Shown here: positions 45,774 to 62,472 of the stretch, one piece after another | Numbering within the stretch: the first letter of the stretch is position 1 | Layout: the number at the start of each line of letters is the position of its first letter | Assembly: GCA_963969365.1 (NCBI GenBank) | Contig: OZ017753.1 | Location: forward strand, 1,984,001-2,048,000 | Length of the DNA stretch: 64,000 nt | Origin: Asterochloris sp. CNOR1 | Taxonomy: Eukaryota; Chlorophyta; Trebouxiophyceae; Trebouxiales; Trebouxiaceae | Direction of reading: 5' to 3' | Notes under the pieces: model-generated | The model's database searches: none | Told to the model about the DNA's origin: nothing | The model's input: the letters and a program-made list of their open reading frames with translations, nothing else | Program-made: the position numbers and the translations under genes

Positions 45774-46331
45774 GGCAGCCTGCACAGGTGCGATCCTCTG
45801 GTGTGGCCAGTGCAAGTGTAAGCTGTGCCTGCATAGGGAGCGCCGTGGTGCTGCCTGGCGCTGTAGAGTACAGGGCCCCTCCATGCTGGGCATGCAGATG
45901 AACTGATCACGCCACGAATGCTAACCTGGCCTATCCTACTGGCTGCCTCAAACTGCGGTGCTGCAGAGGTCGATCATTCACCTTTTCAGCTGCCGATGAC
46001 TGTCTGAGTCTTGTTGGCTGGAGGATCAATGCCAGGCTGGGCGCAATCAGGAATGTAATCAAGCCTTGGCGCTAATGCAGCCCACTCAGGTCATCGATGT
46101 ATCAGACAGGCCAAAACGCCTGCACTGCCCTCATCTAGGGACCACATTTGTTCAATGAGGCGGTCATGAGGCGGTCATGACATTCAGAACGCGTTCAGCA
46201 AAACTTTCAGGCTCACAGTGACGCTCATGCCATGTCAATCACTGCAAAGCTCCTAGATGAGGATTAGTGGCCTGCAATAGAAGGCTGGCGATCCACAGCT
46301 GCTGTTGTACCACGCTTCTCACCTCCTGATC
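45774..46331. promoter_or_regulatory. Divergent intergenic region PP6R / SLC25 carrier with 11-bp tandem repeat
   Basis: 558 bp lie between two start codons. ATGAGGCGGTC is tandemly repeated at 46155-46165 and 46166-46176 and is followed by ATGAC. This is the only short repeat that stands out; a regulatory role is a guess. Confidence 0.45.
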
Positions 46332-48723
46332 ATGGAAAGACTAGATAATTGGCAGCAGGGCCTCAACAGCTTCCTGTACAAGCTGTCGCCAGCCACCAAG
46401 GATTTCTTGGCAGGTGGCAAGCAGTGACCGTTGTATCATGCCAGCATTCAGAAGGGGAGGTCACACTTACATGCATTTGTGCAGGGGCAGCTGGTGGCGT
46501 GTGTGGCATTCTTGCAGGGCAGCCCCTGGATGTGGTCAGGATTCGATTGCAGCAGAAGACAGCCACAACCCGCAGCATGACGCAGGTGAGGCACCCAGCC
46601 ATGCCGCCGGTTTGTGGCCAGCAACTATTTGCGGCCATGCTGCTGCTGCCACGCAATGCTAAATGTCATATGCTGCCAGTGTTCAGCCATGCTGCATCTG
46701 CTGTGCCAGCAGGCTCCTGACTGCTCATCAACAGAAAGATCCCTGCCTTGGCAGGTGTGGAAGACGCTGGTCCAGAAAGAGGGAGCCCGCTCTCTGTTCA
46801 AGGGAGCCATGTACCCTGTAACCACTATTGCGATGCAGGTGTGGTTTGGTCACGCTGCTATCCTTTCCCGCTGCCCACTTGACTTGTTGAGTTGCAGCGT
46901 AGCTGCCGTGCCGCAACCTGCCTGCTTTCTCTGCAAGGCACACTGCAGCACTGCTGCCAGGCCATGCTTGCCCCGCTATCAGCCAAGCGAAATATGCTGC
47001 GAGGCTGCTGCCATGCTGCCCATCATTCCTTTCGTGCAAAGCTGACAGCACAGACTGTCGCCATGCAAGCAGAACTCCATGGTGTTCTACTCTTATGGAG
47101 CAGCTGCAAGATGGCTGTCAGCTAGGAGGGAGGACATGGGCAAGCCCCTTCCCCTCTCGCATGTGTACATGGCAGGTGCAGTCAATGCTCATCTCGCCAG
47201 CAGCCTGCCAGCCTGCAGTGCCGAGTTTCAGTGCCTGTCGCTCAACACAAACTGTGGTGTGGATGAGAGCCTCGGCTTCCATTACAGCTCACAAGGGCAG
47301 CACCCAAAATGTCAGAATGTGCTGGTGCATGACCTGATCGCCCGGTGTCATCGGAACAGGGGCCTACTGCGCATTGGAACCCAATTTGTACTGCACTCGC
47401 AGGGTGGAGCTGAAACTGCATGGTGCTGTTCATTGCGACCAGTTCAGCTCACTGTGTTGGTGCTGTGCAGGGTGCTTCTCAGGGCTCTGTCAGACTGTCA
47501 TCACCATTCCTACCGAGCTGCTGAAGATCAGGCTGCAGCTTCAGACTGCCACGCCAGGCATGCCGGGCTATGTCGGCCCCATCCGCCTGCTGAGGCAGGT
47601 GCTGTACAGGGAGGGGCTGACAGGTGCAGACACTGCAGCCACACCACTGTCCTGGAGACAGCTGCAGCATCTGCAGCTGTGCGCTTGCAGAGGTTGGCTC
47701 TAAGTGGCAGCAGCTCAGGGGCAAGCCAGTAGGCAAAGTTCGACCAAAAGGACTGGCCTGCATGCCAGGCTGTCAGGAGGCTACAGCTTTCCTCTGAGAC
47801 GGCAGAGCCATGTACAGCTGAGGTGTCATGGCCCTTTGCTGCCCCCATGTCAAGCTGCAGCATGTTGATGGGTCCTGCCTAAAACGCTGTTGCAGGCCTG
47901 TACAGAGGGACAGGCGTTACCCTGATGCGCGACTTCCCCAGCTTTGGGGTGTACTTCGCAGCTTATGAGGGCATGCAGGAGCTCCTAGAGCCCGGCTGCC
48001 GACAGAGCGGGGAGAACAGCCCAACTGCGCTGTTTCTTGCAGGTCCGCACCAGATTGGCTGTTAGAATGCTGCATGCCCACGTTTGCGCACAGGTCACCT
48101 GCGAAATGCCTGTTTTAGCAGTGCAGCACTGACAGCCGTATAATCTGTTGTCTCTCTGCTTGTGGCACTTCTGGTGAGGCAGCTACTGCCGCATCTAAGT
48201 AAAGGCGCTTGTTGGATGCTGCAGGCGGGACAGCTGGCGCTGTGGCCTGGGCCAGCGTCTATCCCCTGGACATGATAAAATCCAGACTTCAGGCTACTTC
48301 CCGGGCAGCATCTGAGTATTCAGGTAAGGGTGCAGCTTAAGGCCCTGGGTTTGCCTTAGCAGGGCGGCCTGGCAGCGTCCACGTCCTCAGCAGCATTCTG
48401 CAGGGCTTCACCGAGCTACTGCTCCAGCCCTAATTCCAGTGCCGCCTGACACCCTCTGATCATGGCTTGGCCCACTCTCGCGACCTCTTGAGCTGGAGGC
48501 AGGAAAGTCCCAAGAAGCCACACAAGGTGACTGGGATGCTGCAGGCTGGTGGGACTGCGCGAAGATAGCCTACCGCGAGGAAGGTGGCCGCGTATTCTTT
48601 AATGGCATGACGGCAACTCTGACTCGAGCTTTCATCGTAAATGCGGCAGTCTTCTCTGTGTACGAATTTCTAGTTAGGCTGATGGAGGAGCATCACGAAG
48701 TGGAGCACAGGCCAATGATATGA
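46332..48723 (+). CDS. Mitochondrial carrier (SLC25 family), carnitine/basic amino-acid type
   Basis: Predicted exons: 46332-46413, 46485-46585, 46755-46838, 47073-47175, 47471-47623, 47896-48042, 48225-48323, 48545-48723, every junction in phase, 315 residues. Three carrier repeats each carry the P-x-[DE]-x-x-[KR]-x-[KR]-type signature (QPLDVVRIRLQ, IPTELLKIRLQ, YPLDMIKSRLQ), each followed by a G-x-x-x-[LF]-[FY]-x-G element (SLFKGAMYP, GLYRGTGVT, RVFFNGMTAT). Six transmembrane helices of the mitochondrial inner membrane are expected. The second repeat (GLCQTVITIPTELLKIRLQ) resembles carnitine/acylcarnitine and basic amino-acid carriers. I cannot fix the substrate without comparing contact-site residues. 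The stop codon is only 135 bp from that of convergent NME7. Confidence 0.92.
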
Positions 48724-48858
48724 GCCTTGGCACTGACATTGCAAAGACACTTCCCTTTTGCTGGAGCCCACTGGGCCCAGAATCATGGCTGCTGCAGTGC
48801 AGTCACTTTGAACAAATGATGTACACTTTTCTTTTATGGTCACAGACTGTCCTGGTGT

Positions 48859-51800
48859 TTACTGCTGCATAATCTCGAAGAAATATGAAACCTCCAGAGG
48901 CGCATCCTCAGCCAGGTCTGTGCAGTGCACACCATTCTGCACCTGCACAAAGCAATCCTCAAAGTCAGTGGCGACCTGCACAGGCTGCTTGCTGTGCAGG
49001 CGCAAGAGTACTGCTGGACTGCAGCGCTGAACCAACCTTGCTTATGCCAAAGTGCGACCTCAGGCTGTTTGGGCGGAGCAGCTTGGCCACCTCTGGGTCT
49101 GCAGGCCCTGCACACTCCCGCAGAGCTTCCACTGGATTGGCTCCCTGCCGGTCAGCGACCTCAATGGCAATGAAGGGGCCTGCAGAGGCACACTGAACCC
49201 TTGTCAGCCAGTGCTGTGCCATATTGCTGCATGCACCCTGAGCGCTGGTTGATAGGACTCATGAGCCACAACAGCAGCAACCCGTAAAGTCCAAGAATAT
49301 GAGGGGCTCACCAGATGTGAGCTCGGCCACCATGCTGCTGAATTCGCCAGGGGGCACCACTCCCTTATACACCTCAAAGAATTCTGCAGGCAGCCGACCA
49401 CATTCGACATGCAGTTTGCAAGTCAAGTCCCAGGGTTGGCCGTGGCCGGGCCAACTGCTGATCAGCTTGACCAGATGACAACGAAGGGGTCCTGCTGCTG
49501 GACAATGCAAGTGGTGGACTGCTCCCCCTCATGGGTAACAGCTTGCACAGCAAGTGGGCAAATCATAGATGAGGTACCAACATGCAGCTGCACAGGACCC
49601 GCAGCGTGCTGATGCATCCCCACCTGCTGCATTTATGGCATCGATGTGAAACTGCTGCAAAGCTGTTACGAGGAAATGCTGCTGCAGAGCCGCCAGGACG
49701 GCGCCTGCCTGCCCCTGCCGCACAATGTGGGGTTTGATGATGCACAGGCTGGTGTTCTGGCCCTGCACGCATCTCCCTGCAAGAACAATGAGAATGCGTA
49801 AATGTGGAGCTTTCAAATTTGATAGTTGACGGCAAGACTGTTGCTCTCTCTGCACATCTGGTTTGCTGGCTGTCGTGCAGGATTTGACGCCATGCACCTG
49901 AGCACAAGCCAGCAGTGACGCTGCTTTGCCATGGGCACCCGAGTCTGGCCCCTCATGCAGCAATGCCCAGGGTCACCGCCCCAACACTCTGGTGAAACAG
50001 TTGAGAAACTCAGCCCACCAAGAGTGCTGCGTGCAAAGAAGAAGCTGAGCTCCCCTGCAGCAGTGTCAGGCGCGTCTGAGCCATGGCAGGCATTGCGAGT
50101 GCCGTCTGTTCCAAAGCGCGCCCTCAGCGACTGAGGGGCCTCGCCCCGGGCCTTGATGCTATCTGTGGGGCCAATCAGCGCCCGCCACTTCTTGATGGCG
50201 CCTGCAGATGCAGATGTAGGTGCAGCAACATGCCTGCTGTGCTTCTGCATGAGATGGGCGCCCAGCATGCGATCTGTGGGGCACAGGGCGCTGCTGACAT
50301 CACAAACAACCTGGCATCAGGCATACAGGGATATCACATGTCACTAATGGCTGAGCAACCAGAGCTGTCTTCTGCCGGGCACCCTTTGTCCTTAGCTTCA
50401 TAACCGCCACAGTTCCACGTCTTCACCGCTGAACATGCAGGGCACCCATGCTGATGCAAGCTGGCTCCCCCATAAGTTGCCACACGCTCCACGGCCAGGC
50501 CATGCCCCACCCCGTTTCCATGGCTGGTCATGTACCCCTGTCAGAAATGACGTTCTGTGATTCAACTACTTCCTTACCTTCTGCCACAAGCTCCATGGCA
50601 AGGACATGCCCGCTGGAGATGAATTCTGTCAGGCGCTCATAGAAAGGCTTGCCACAGTGCACAGCATAGAACTGCTCCACTTCTGCCTTGCTCAGCTTGC
50701 ACAGCCGCATCTGGCTGCACAGCAGAGGCGGAATGTTGCCGGCTTCTCTCAGCACACAGAGATTGCACCCAGACAGGGGAAAGGCAAGCCTGCTGGGCAT
50801 GACAAACAGCACTGGTTGCATTGCGTTCTCAGCAGCGTGGCAGGGCCCAAGCAAGGTGGACACCGTATGCAGACTGCAGGACTGCACCTGATGGTGAAGC
50901 CGGCTGCCTCCACAGCCTGCACCACCTGCCCCATATTGCCCACAGCATCTGGCTTCACCATGGCAAAGGTTCTGCGAAGTGGCACACAGCTCCTCAGCAC
51001 TGATAGTGCAGCGTACTCACTGCCCAGCGCACACAGGTCAGTGTGAGCAAGTACATCTTGCCACCAGACAGGTACATGTAGTGCAGTGACAGGATGCATG
51101 GCTGCCCTGCTGCTGCTCCCTGCTTTGGCCTGGCCCCTCTTGCCTATGCATGGGAAGCCAGCACCAGGGCATGCATCCTGACGCAGCTCACGAGTCAGAT
51201 TCGCGCCCCTGTCCACACAAAGCCAGCAGCAGAATGCATCCTTATGGACAAAGTTCACTGCCCCTGCCTATTGCCTGCCTAAAACCGTTGCTGCCTTGTG
51301 TGGGCAGCCAGCTGTGGGGCATGTATCCTGGTGTCACCTCTCCTGCCTACCTGCCACAGCGCTGCATGTACCAACACCCTGGTACCCCCAAACAGGTGCG
51401 TGGTATAATGGGTGCCGACTTGCCTGTGCATGTCAGCGCAAGGCAGCCATTGCAAGGCAGAAGGCCAGTACGCATCACATTGCAGCTTCACTGCTCTTCC
51501 TGGCCACAAGCCGCCTGTGCTTATAGATAAACCACAAGCTAGGAGGCCAGCATCCTGCTGACGCAGTTTCCTAAACGCGTGCAGTGGCAGCCTGGTGCAT
51601 GCCTGGCATGAGCCGGACATGCAAGACTGTGAAGCTCACCGCTCCTGCCTGCTCCCTAGCTGCCTGTGTGTGAACTGATCTGCATAGTCCACTACCTTGA
51701 GCTGGCGACTGTAGACTGTCACAATGGCCCCAATGAACAGCATGTCCGGGGTAATCTCCTCACAGCGGACTCTTTTGAGGAAGGTCTTCTTGTTCTTGAG

Positions 51801-51991
51801 ATCAATCTGCAGGGGCAGCACAGTTCAGGTGAAGCCAGGCTTTTGCACAGAAGCTTGTCTTAAGGCTCAAATACTGCACCTACCATCTCAATTTCACAAC
51901 TGTCAGGATACTGCAGCAGCTGATACTTCCATGTGATGCCTGACGCAGGGTCCAGCCATTCCACCAGGAAGGCCAGCCTGTCTCCCAACAT
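48859..51991 (-). CDS. NME7: NME7: DM10 plus tandem nucleoside diphosphate kinase domains
   Basis: Predicted exons: 51884-51991, 51640-51806, 50888-50971, 50578-50714, 50019-50201, 49624-49776, 49312-49383, 49037-49179, 48859-48942, all in phase, 376 residues, the same length as I recall for vertebrate NME7. The DM10 domain comes first (DRLAFLVEWLDPASG, KKTFLKRV, ADQFTHRQLGSRQER). NDK domain A (RTFAMVKPDAVGNMG to RNACHGSD, active His about 205) and domain B (SLCIIKPHIV to VQNGVHCTDL) follow, ending EVSYFFEIMQQ. In known systems NME7 (Chlamydomonas FAP67) is an inner protein of axonemal doublet microtubules and also binds the gamma-tubulin ring complex. The function here is inferred. The start is fixed by alignment of the DM10 N-terminus. 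The intron 50972-51639 is long and unexplained. Confidence 0.96.
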
Positions 51992-52696
51992 GCCGACCTG
52001 CACATCCAAAAACTGACTGTATGGCAAGAAGCCATCACTGATGACCAGACATGGCATGCATCTCACCATGCCCTAGTGTTTCTCCAATTGCAATCTCAAT
52101 GCCTCAGCAGCAGCACCACTGCGGGGCTCAAAGCGTGAGGCTGAGGAGCTGCGTTGACTGAGAGTGACTGCGAGTCAAAGGCCATTCCTGTTTGACAATA
52201 GTCCAAAGTCATAGTGCTGGCATCGGGCGAATGTAATCGGAGATCGTGGTAGACCCCATCTTTCTGCGCCCCCCTCCCTTCCTTCCCGACCTTGCGGCCT
52301 CTTGCAGGGCAACCGCAACAATAGGGCTCTCAACGCAGCGCGCTCGGGCTGGCACTGATAGCCTTCTGTTCCAGCAGCACTCTCACTGTCTCCAACATTC
52401 TCAGCATCGATCGCCTTGACTTGTGACCTGCCAAACGTGGAACACATCCCCGGCTCACGAAATCTTCTGACAGACACACCAGGTGAGCCAGGCTCAAGGG
52501 CCGCTTTGGGCCTGGCCAGGCAAGCCACATTCTGCGTTCCAGTCCTGATGCACGAGCAGATGCAGACTGTGGATTTCACTGTTGCAAGCCAGGCACACAC
52601 TTGTGAGCGCCACAGTCTTGATCTTATAAACCTGCTGCTGCAGGTGATTCGGTTGGCAGCACCACGTCCAGCCCAGACCAGAAGCAGGACACTGAC
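51992..52696. promoter_or_regulatory. Divergent intergenic region NME7 / F-box gene
   Basis: About 705 bp lie between two tentative starts. A possible upstream exon of the F-box gene ends at 52491 (DTP, then a GTGAGC donor) and would splice in phase to an acceptor near 52645, but it has no ATG in frame. No other feature is evident. Confidence 0.35.
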
Positions 52697-53661
52697 ATGG
52701 TGCAGGACTTCAGTGATCTGCCAGAAGAGCTGCGCATGCAGACAGCTGCTTGGGTGGAGCATGGCAGCCTCCCTGCCCTGCGCCTCGTCAGCCGTGGCTG
52801 GAACGAGGCAGCCAACCTGTATGTACGCCAGCTGAAGCAACCTTTCCTCATACCGCCGGCTCACTTACGTGAGTGAGGCTTATTGGCCAGAGGTGGCCCA
52901 ATCTAGAGCGGCTGGACCTGGCTCTGCAACAGGCCACATCAAGAAACCTGCTGGCGACACCTGACAAAAAATGCAGAGACCTGATGTCATCTCTGATGCC
53001 GCTCACGCGGCTCCAGCACCTCACCTTGAGCATAGGCGCTGCGTTGCTGCCAGAGGGCCAGGAGCTCATGCTCAGGCAGACGCGACTGCTCAGCCTGCGC
53101 ATCCCCGTCGATTGGCTGCCTGCCGTTGGGCTTATTGGAGCCTCAGATGGGCTGCTGCAAGTCATTGGCAGGCTAAGCCACCTGACAAGGCTACAATATT
53201 ACCTCCAAGCCGAGCTTGCACTTCTGGCAGGAACTTTGCCACCGTTCCAGCTTGAGCCTGTGACAGATGAGGGTGTGCGGTGCCTGAGCAGCCTGCAGTC
53301 CCTTAAGGACCTGAACCTGACGGGGCAAGCTTTTCATTGGATGGATTCCACAATCACAGGCCAGTCTCTCAGGTCGATTGGGAGCCTGCACCAACTGACC
53401 CACCTGTCCCTGGAGCGGTGGCCCATGGTGGACACAGATCTGGGCCACCTGACACACATGCAGCTCAAGTCATTGTCCTTGTATACATGCATGAATCTGA
53501 CTATAGGCTGTGCGATGCATTTGAGTAAGATGACAAGTTTGCACTCCCTGCACATGATCCCAGGCGAAGGTTGGTGCTCGGCGGATGAGCTTGTCACACT
53601 TAAGGAACTCGTCAGTAAAGTGATGCCATTTTTGACAACATTCAACTTATCAAACTTGTAA
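52697..53661 (+). CDS. F-box protein with leucine-rich repeats
   Basis: Predicted exons: 52697-52822 and 52891-53661, about 298 residues. The N-terminus has an F-box (SDLPEELRMQTAAWVEHG, LRLVSRGWNEAANLY) and the rest consists of irregular leucine-rich repeats (WPNLERLDLALQQ, LTRLQHLTLSIG, LQSLKDLNLTGQAF, LHQLTHLSLERWP, LKSLSLYTC). Such proteins recruit substrates to SCF ubiquitin ligases; the target is unknown. A 68-nt intron (donor GTACGC at 52823, acceptor at 52890) is needed because the two halves lie in different frames. The stronger-looking GTGAGT at 52869 leaves the wrong phase. A further upstream exon is possible, so the start at 52697 is the first in-frame ATG only. Confidence 0.78.
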
Positions 53662-54606
53662 CCTTTGTCTCTTTCTCTCAAGAGAGGTGCTGCTGACGGC
53701 CTGGGCGGCGGTTTTTCATTTACTGACGAGCACAAAGATGAGTGACATGAGCAGCCAGCAGGCCTACAAGGCAGGCGCTGCCAGCCAATGCGCCTCAACA
53801 GCCCCAGCGTCAGGTTGGATGATTCCATGGCGGATGCTGTGCACACAGCCTCGCTGTGGAACATGGTGGTCTCACACAACAGGTCCGGGAGCAGCACGCA
53901 TGTTTGTTGGCCCAGGGCCTCTGCATGATGGCTAAGGGCCCCGATCAAGTCAACAGGTGCTCTGCCTGCTCTGCAATGCTCCAGATGCAGCACCCCGCCA
54001 GGGCCAGCTGCCAGCGTTCACCTCCGACAGTGTGCGCTCCCGAGCCTGCTTGGCAGTGTTGCAAGTGTGCTGCGCACTCTTCAGCTCCCATCGCAAGGCA
54101 CCCGCCTCGGCCAGGGCAGCCTGCAGCTCCTTGGAAGTGGCCCAACACAGCCGCCTGCTTTGGCGATTGCTGCCCCAACGCTCTGCCTGGTGGTGCCAGC
54201 CCACTGCAGAGTCAGCTGAGGGTGCCTTGCATAAGGAGTGGCTTTGCTCTGGCAATCTCATCTGGGCGGCCTCACAATGGCCTGGGCTGATGGTGGCAGG
54301 AGCCAGCCTCTCTAGCATATATGACACGAGGCGGCGCCTGACAGGACCATGAAGTGTGTGACACACACATCTGCTGCCCCTGGCTGTTGCAAAACCCCTT
54401 TGCGGGGCGTAGTGCTGGATCTACCGCCTGGTTAAACCAGTAGTGTTGGCAGGCCAGCCTTCATTTGGCCACTTCATCCACATCATTCTTGCAGAGCAAG
54501 TTGAATGCCAACAGAGCTGGGCCTGCTGTTGCGCTGCACAGCGCAGCATGCAAAGTTTGTTCTCAATGAGTGAGGGGGGGGAGGGGGGAGCAAGGCCAAC
54601 TGAGAG
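53662..54606. other. Intergenic region with weak minus-strand coding signal
   Basis: 945 bp lie between the F-box gene and the RBM42 stop. The minus strand has an amphipathic, coiled-coil-like segment around 54040-54150 (KELQAALAEAGALRWELKSA, then KQARERTLSE) with a GTGAAC donor and an acceptor near 53984, leading to a stop at about 53950-53957. It could be the end of a small gene or chance. No family is recognisable. Confidence 0.3.
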
Positions 54607-56984
54607 TCACTTGTGCAGCACCCCTGCACGCTTTGCCTTGGGTTCCTCGATGTTGAAGTGCTTGGCTTTCCTCTTGGCGGCCTGGGCAACCAGAAGAATG
54701 CTTAGCAGATGTAGAAGCCAAGGCAGTGTAGCGTGCTTGCAATGCTGCTATTCTCTTGTGGCTTACCTTCATCAGCTCCTGGGGAGTCCGATCTTGCCAG
54801 TGGCTCTTTTTGAGCTTGCAAGGCCTGTTGCCAATGTACCTCCCGTTCATTTCCTTGAGAGCTCTTGCCCCCTCTGCTAGGTCTGAGAAACTCACAAAGC
54901 CGTAGCCTGCAGCAAGGGCAGCAGCAAGTTCACTGTCCTCAGCAGGCTGAAAAGTTGCATACCCTGTAAAGGCAAGCATGGCTGACAACTGCAAAGTTAG
55001 GTGTGCAGCTGGTACGACTCACAGTGCAGAGAATGCACCGCAGCCCCACCAGGCTCAGCAAGATGGCATGATGCAGTTGCCAGACAAGAGCACAGAGCAG
55101 AGTGTCGCAACACAGGTGCGGTCAACATGACATAACCAGTGACTTGGGCATGACAGTCTCGGCATGACTCTGGCGCCAGACAAGGACCACAGTGCCATAG
55201 AGATTTGCAGCCCAATAGATGTGGCATTGAAACATACCAGGCTCATGCCCATGGCAGGCAGCTGCTGCCACAACTGGAGTCTACTGCAGGGGCTTGCAGC
55301 TCAAATGACAAGGGCATGCTGCCCAGCCTCCCCGCCAGCAAACAGCTTCTGCGAGACAGACGTAGAGCACAGTGCAGCAGGAAGTGCAGGGCTGACCTTT
55401 GGACTTGTTGGTGCGCTTGTCCTTCACGATGCAGGCTCTCTGCATGGTGGCGTAGCTGTTGAAGGCCTTGTGCAGAGTGTCGTCATTTACTTCATTCCCC
55501 ATGTCGCCCACAAAGATCCTGAAGTCGCCCTCGGGCCAGTCTGCCAGGTTGGGGTCGTACCACTTCTCCCCAGCAGCTATCCTGGGCACACCCCACTTCT
55601 TGGCCTTCTTCCCACTGGCATCCTGCTGCTGAGCTGCCTGCAGCGCCACACAGCCGCATCAGACTGCTGTGGCTGGAGCTGCGCAATGTGCCCGCTCGTG
55701 TCAGGGGCTTGTGTCAAGTGACAGCAAGAACATCAGAAGGAAAGCTGTGCTGCTCACTATTGCAGCAACACCAGCACTGCCAAACCTGGTGCCACGCTGA
55801 GCAAAGCACACAACATCTCTCTTCCCCAGTAGAGGCCTGCCCTGCAAAACTATCCAAACCAGGCTGCAGCCACAATCACCTTGCCCGGCTGCTGCACCGG
55901 TGGACCCCCAAAGTGCGGCTGACCGCCTGGCGGCGGCTGGGGCCCCCCATAAAAGCCAGGACCAGGGCCGCCTGGGGGTGGATAGCCACCATACTGCGGG
56001 GGCGGTTGCTGATGCTGCGGCTGGTAGCCCATCTGAGGGGGGTACATGGGCTGAGCTGGCTGCTGGGGGGGTGGCTGATGCTGCTGAGGAGGGCCTGAGT
56101 ACACAGGGAACGGCCCGGCCTGCAGAGAGGCAGAGCGCAAGCTGACTGCGTGCGATGATCTTGCCACTTCAGCACAGCCAGGACAGGGTGTTCCTGTCGG
56201 CCAGGTTCAAGCAATGAATTGGGGGCCAGGGGCTGGAACATGGCAGCGAAGCATGGAACAGACACAGCGCTCAAGCAGCAGCCAGCCGGTGCTGGTGCTG
56301 CCCACCTGAGGTGGAGCTGGCCGCGCATGTGGTGTCATGACAGCACCACTGATGCCAGTTGGCGGCCCTGCAAGTAAGGGAGGCAAGTCTGTCAAAGCGG
56401 TGCAAATAGTGCCACACATGCAGCAGCTTGATGGCTACCGCAGACATGCAGCTCTTGGGCATAAGACTTGTCTCAGCACAGCAAGCAGGCAGTTAACAGA
56501 ACATCTGACAGCACCGGCAAGCTGGGCCCTGACATGATGGGGGCTGTCAGGGGAGCATTCACAGTCTTGTGGGTGACATCTGTACAATAGCCACCTTCTT
56601 GGGGCACACACATGCACCACAGGTGCAAAGCAGCACCGCTCGGCGAGCTACCGCGAAACACCAAGCAAGGTGCAGCTGCTGACCTGGTAAGGTGGCAGCC
56701 TGCGGTGGCACTGCAGGCATTGACACCTGGTGCTGCGGCCGTGCCAGGGGTGGGGGCCCAGGCAGAGTTGAAGGGGGACCCTGCACACGCGCAGTAAGGA
56801 TGTTCCCCATTGCAGGCACGCAAGAGCCTTCAACATGCAATGCCTTGCATGCTGCAGCCTCAGAGCGTGATGAGCTCACTCCCAGTAAGCTCATGCTGTT
56901 GCGCACCTGGGGCGGTACTGATGCTGCCGCCACCAGGTGGGAGGTCTCCTCCTCAAACCTCCTGAGCTCTGCCTCCAGATCCAT
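54607..56984 (-). CDS. RBM42: RBM42-like RNA-binding protein (RRM)
   Basis: Predicted exons: 56880-56984, 56684-56780, 56306-56367, 55880-56119, 55397-55637, 54767-54906, 54607-54681, in phase, 319 residues. It starts MDLEAELRRFEEETSHL. A Pro/Gly/Gln/Tyr-rich stretch follows (QPPPQYGGYPPPGGPGPG), then the RBM42 pre-RRM motif KWGVPRIAAGEKWYDP and a single RRM with RNP2 FRIFVGDMGNEV and RNP1 KGYGFVSF (split by an intron after KSKG). It ends with a basic Lys/Arg tail. RBM42 relatives act in splicing and bind hnRNP K or tri-snRNP factors. The intron 56781-56879 is 99 nt and open, so a retained form would add 33 residues; good GTGAGC and GTGCAG sites favour splicing. Confidence 0.94.
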
Positions 56985-57507
56985 GCCTTAAGGTGCCGGC
57001 CTGCAGAGGCTCAGCCTGAGGCTGAGGCTGTCTGCCTGCTGAGAGATGAAGTTGGGGCTGACTGGAGTGCACAGAGCACAGACTCTGCTGCACACCGAAT
57101 TGACTGAGTGCCCTTGTTCTCAGCTCAGTGACCATGCAGGGGCTCACACTTCCTCTGCTGTAAACATTTAGTATTGGCTCATTCGGCAATTGCTGGGCTT
57201 TTGCTGGCCCAATTTTGTACCCCAATCAGGGACTCGGGACCTCCAGCCAAGCAACTGAGCTGCGCAGGAAGCTAGAACACTTTTTGCATGGCTTGACCTG
57301 CGGTGCTGGTGGCACCGGGCCAGCGCGTGGTCCAGATCCCGGCTGGCCATTCACTGACAGGCAGCACGCGGCGAAATTGGCTGGCCACTCAAGCTCACCA
57401 ACATTAAGCACCTCAGCAGCGCAGACCAGGCTCCCCTAGCAGCCCTGTCACCAATCGGTGGATGCCAGGGTGCCTCAGGGGCGCTCTCGCCATACTTGGT
57501 GACTTGC
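56985..57507. promoter_or_regulatory. Divergent intergenic region RBM42 / GCN5
   Basis: 523 bp lie between start codons. A 74-codon plus-strand ORF (57215-57439) with a helical start (ATELRRKLEHFLHGL) overlaps the region and might be an upstream GCN5 exon, but no phase-compatible donor is evident. No repeats stand out. Confidence 0.4.
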
Positions 57508-62235
<4,728 letters not shown>

Positions 62236-62472
62236 TGCTAGCTGCCCAACGCTTCGCTTTTGTGATAAACCCCCTCCCTCCTTGAATTTATGCATCTTGC
62301 TGTGCCAGTTAGAAACGCAGCACAGCAGGCAGGTCAAACAATATCGAAACGGCGTATATCATTCACTCTCGCAATCTGGGATTGCAAGTGGCCCCTCCTG
62401 TACAGGTCCTGTGGCAGAGTGCCAGTTTGCTCACACCATGATCTACTCAAGCCCATTCTGACAGCAGCAGTA

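Noticed and set aside
53334-53993. 219-codon minus-strand ORF overlapping the F-box gene
   Set aside because: It is antisense to well-defined leucine-rich repeats, and its composition follows from the opposite strand.
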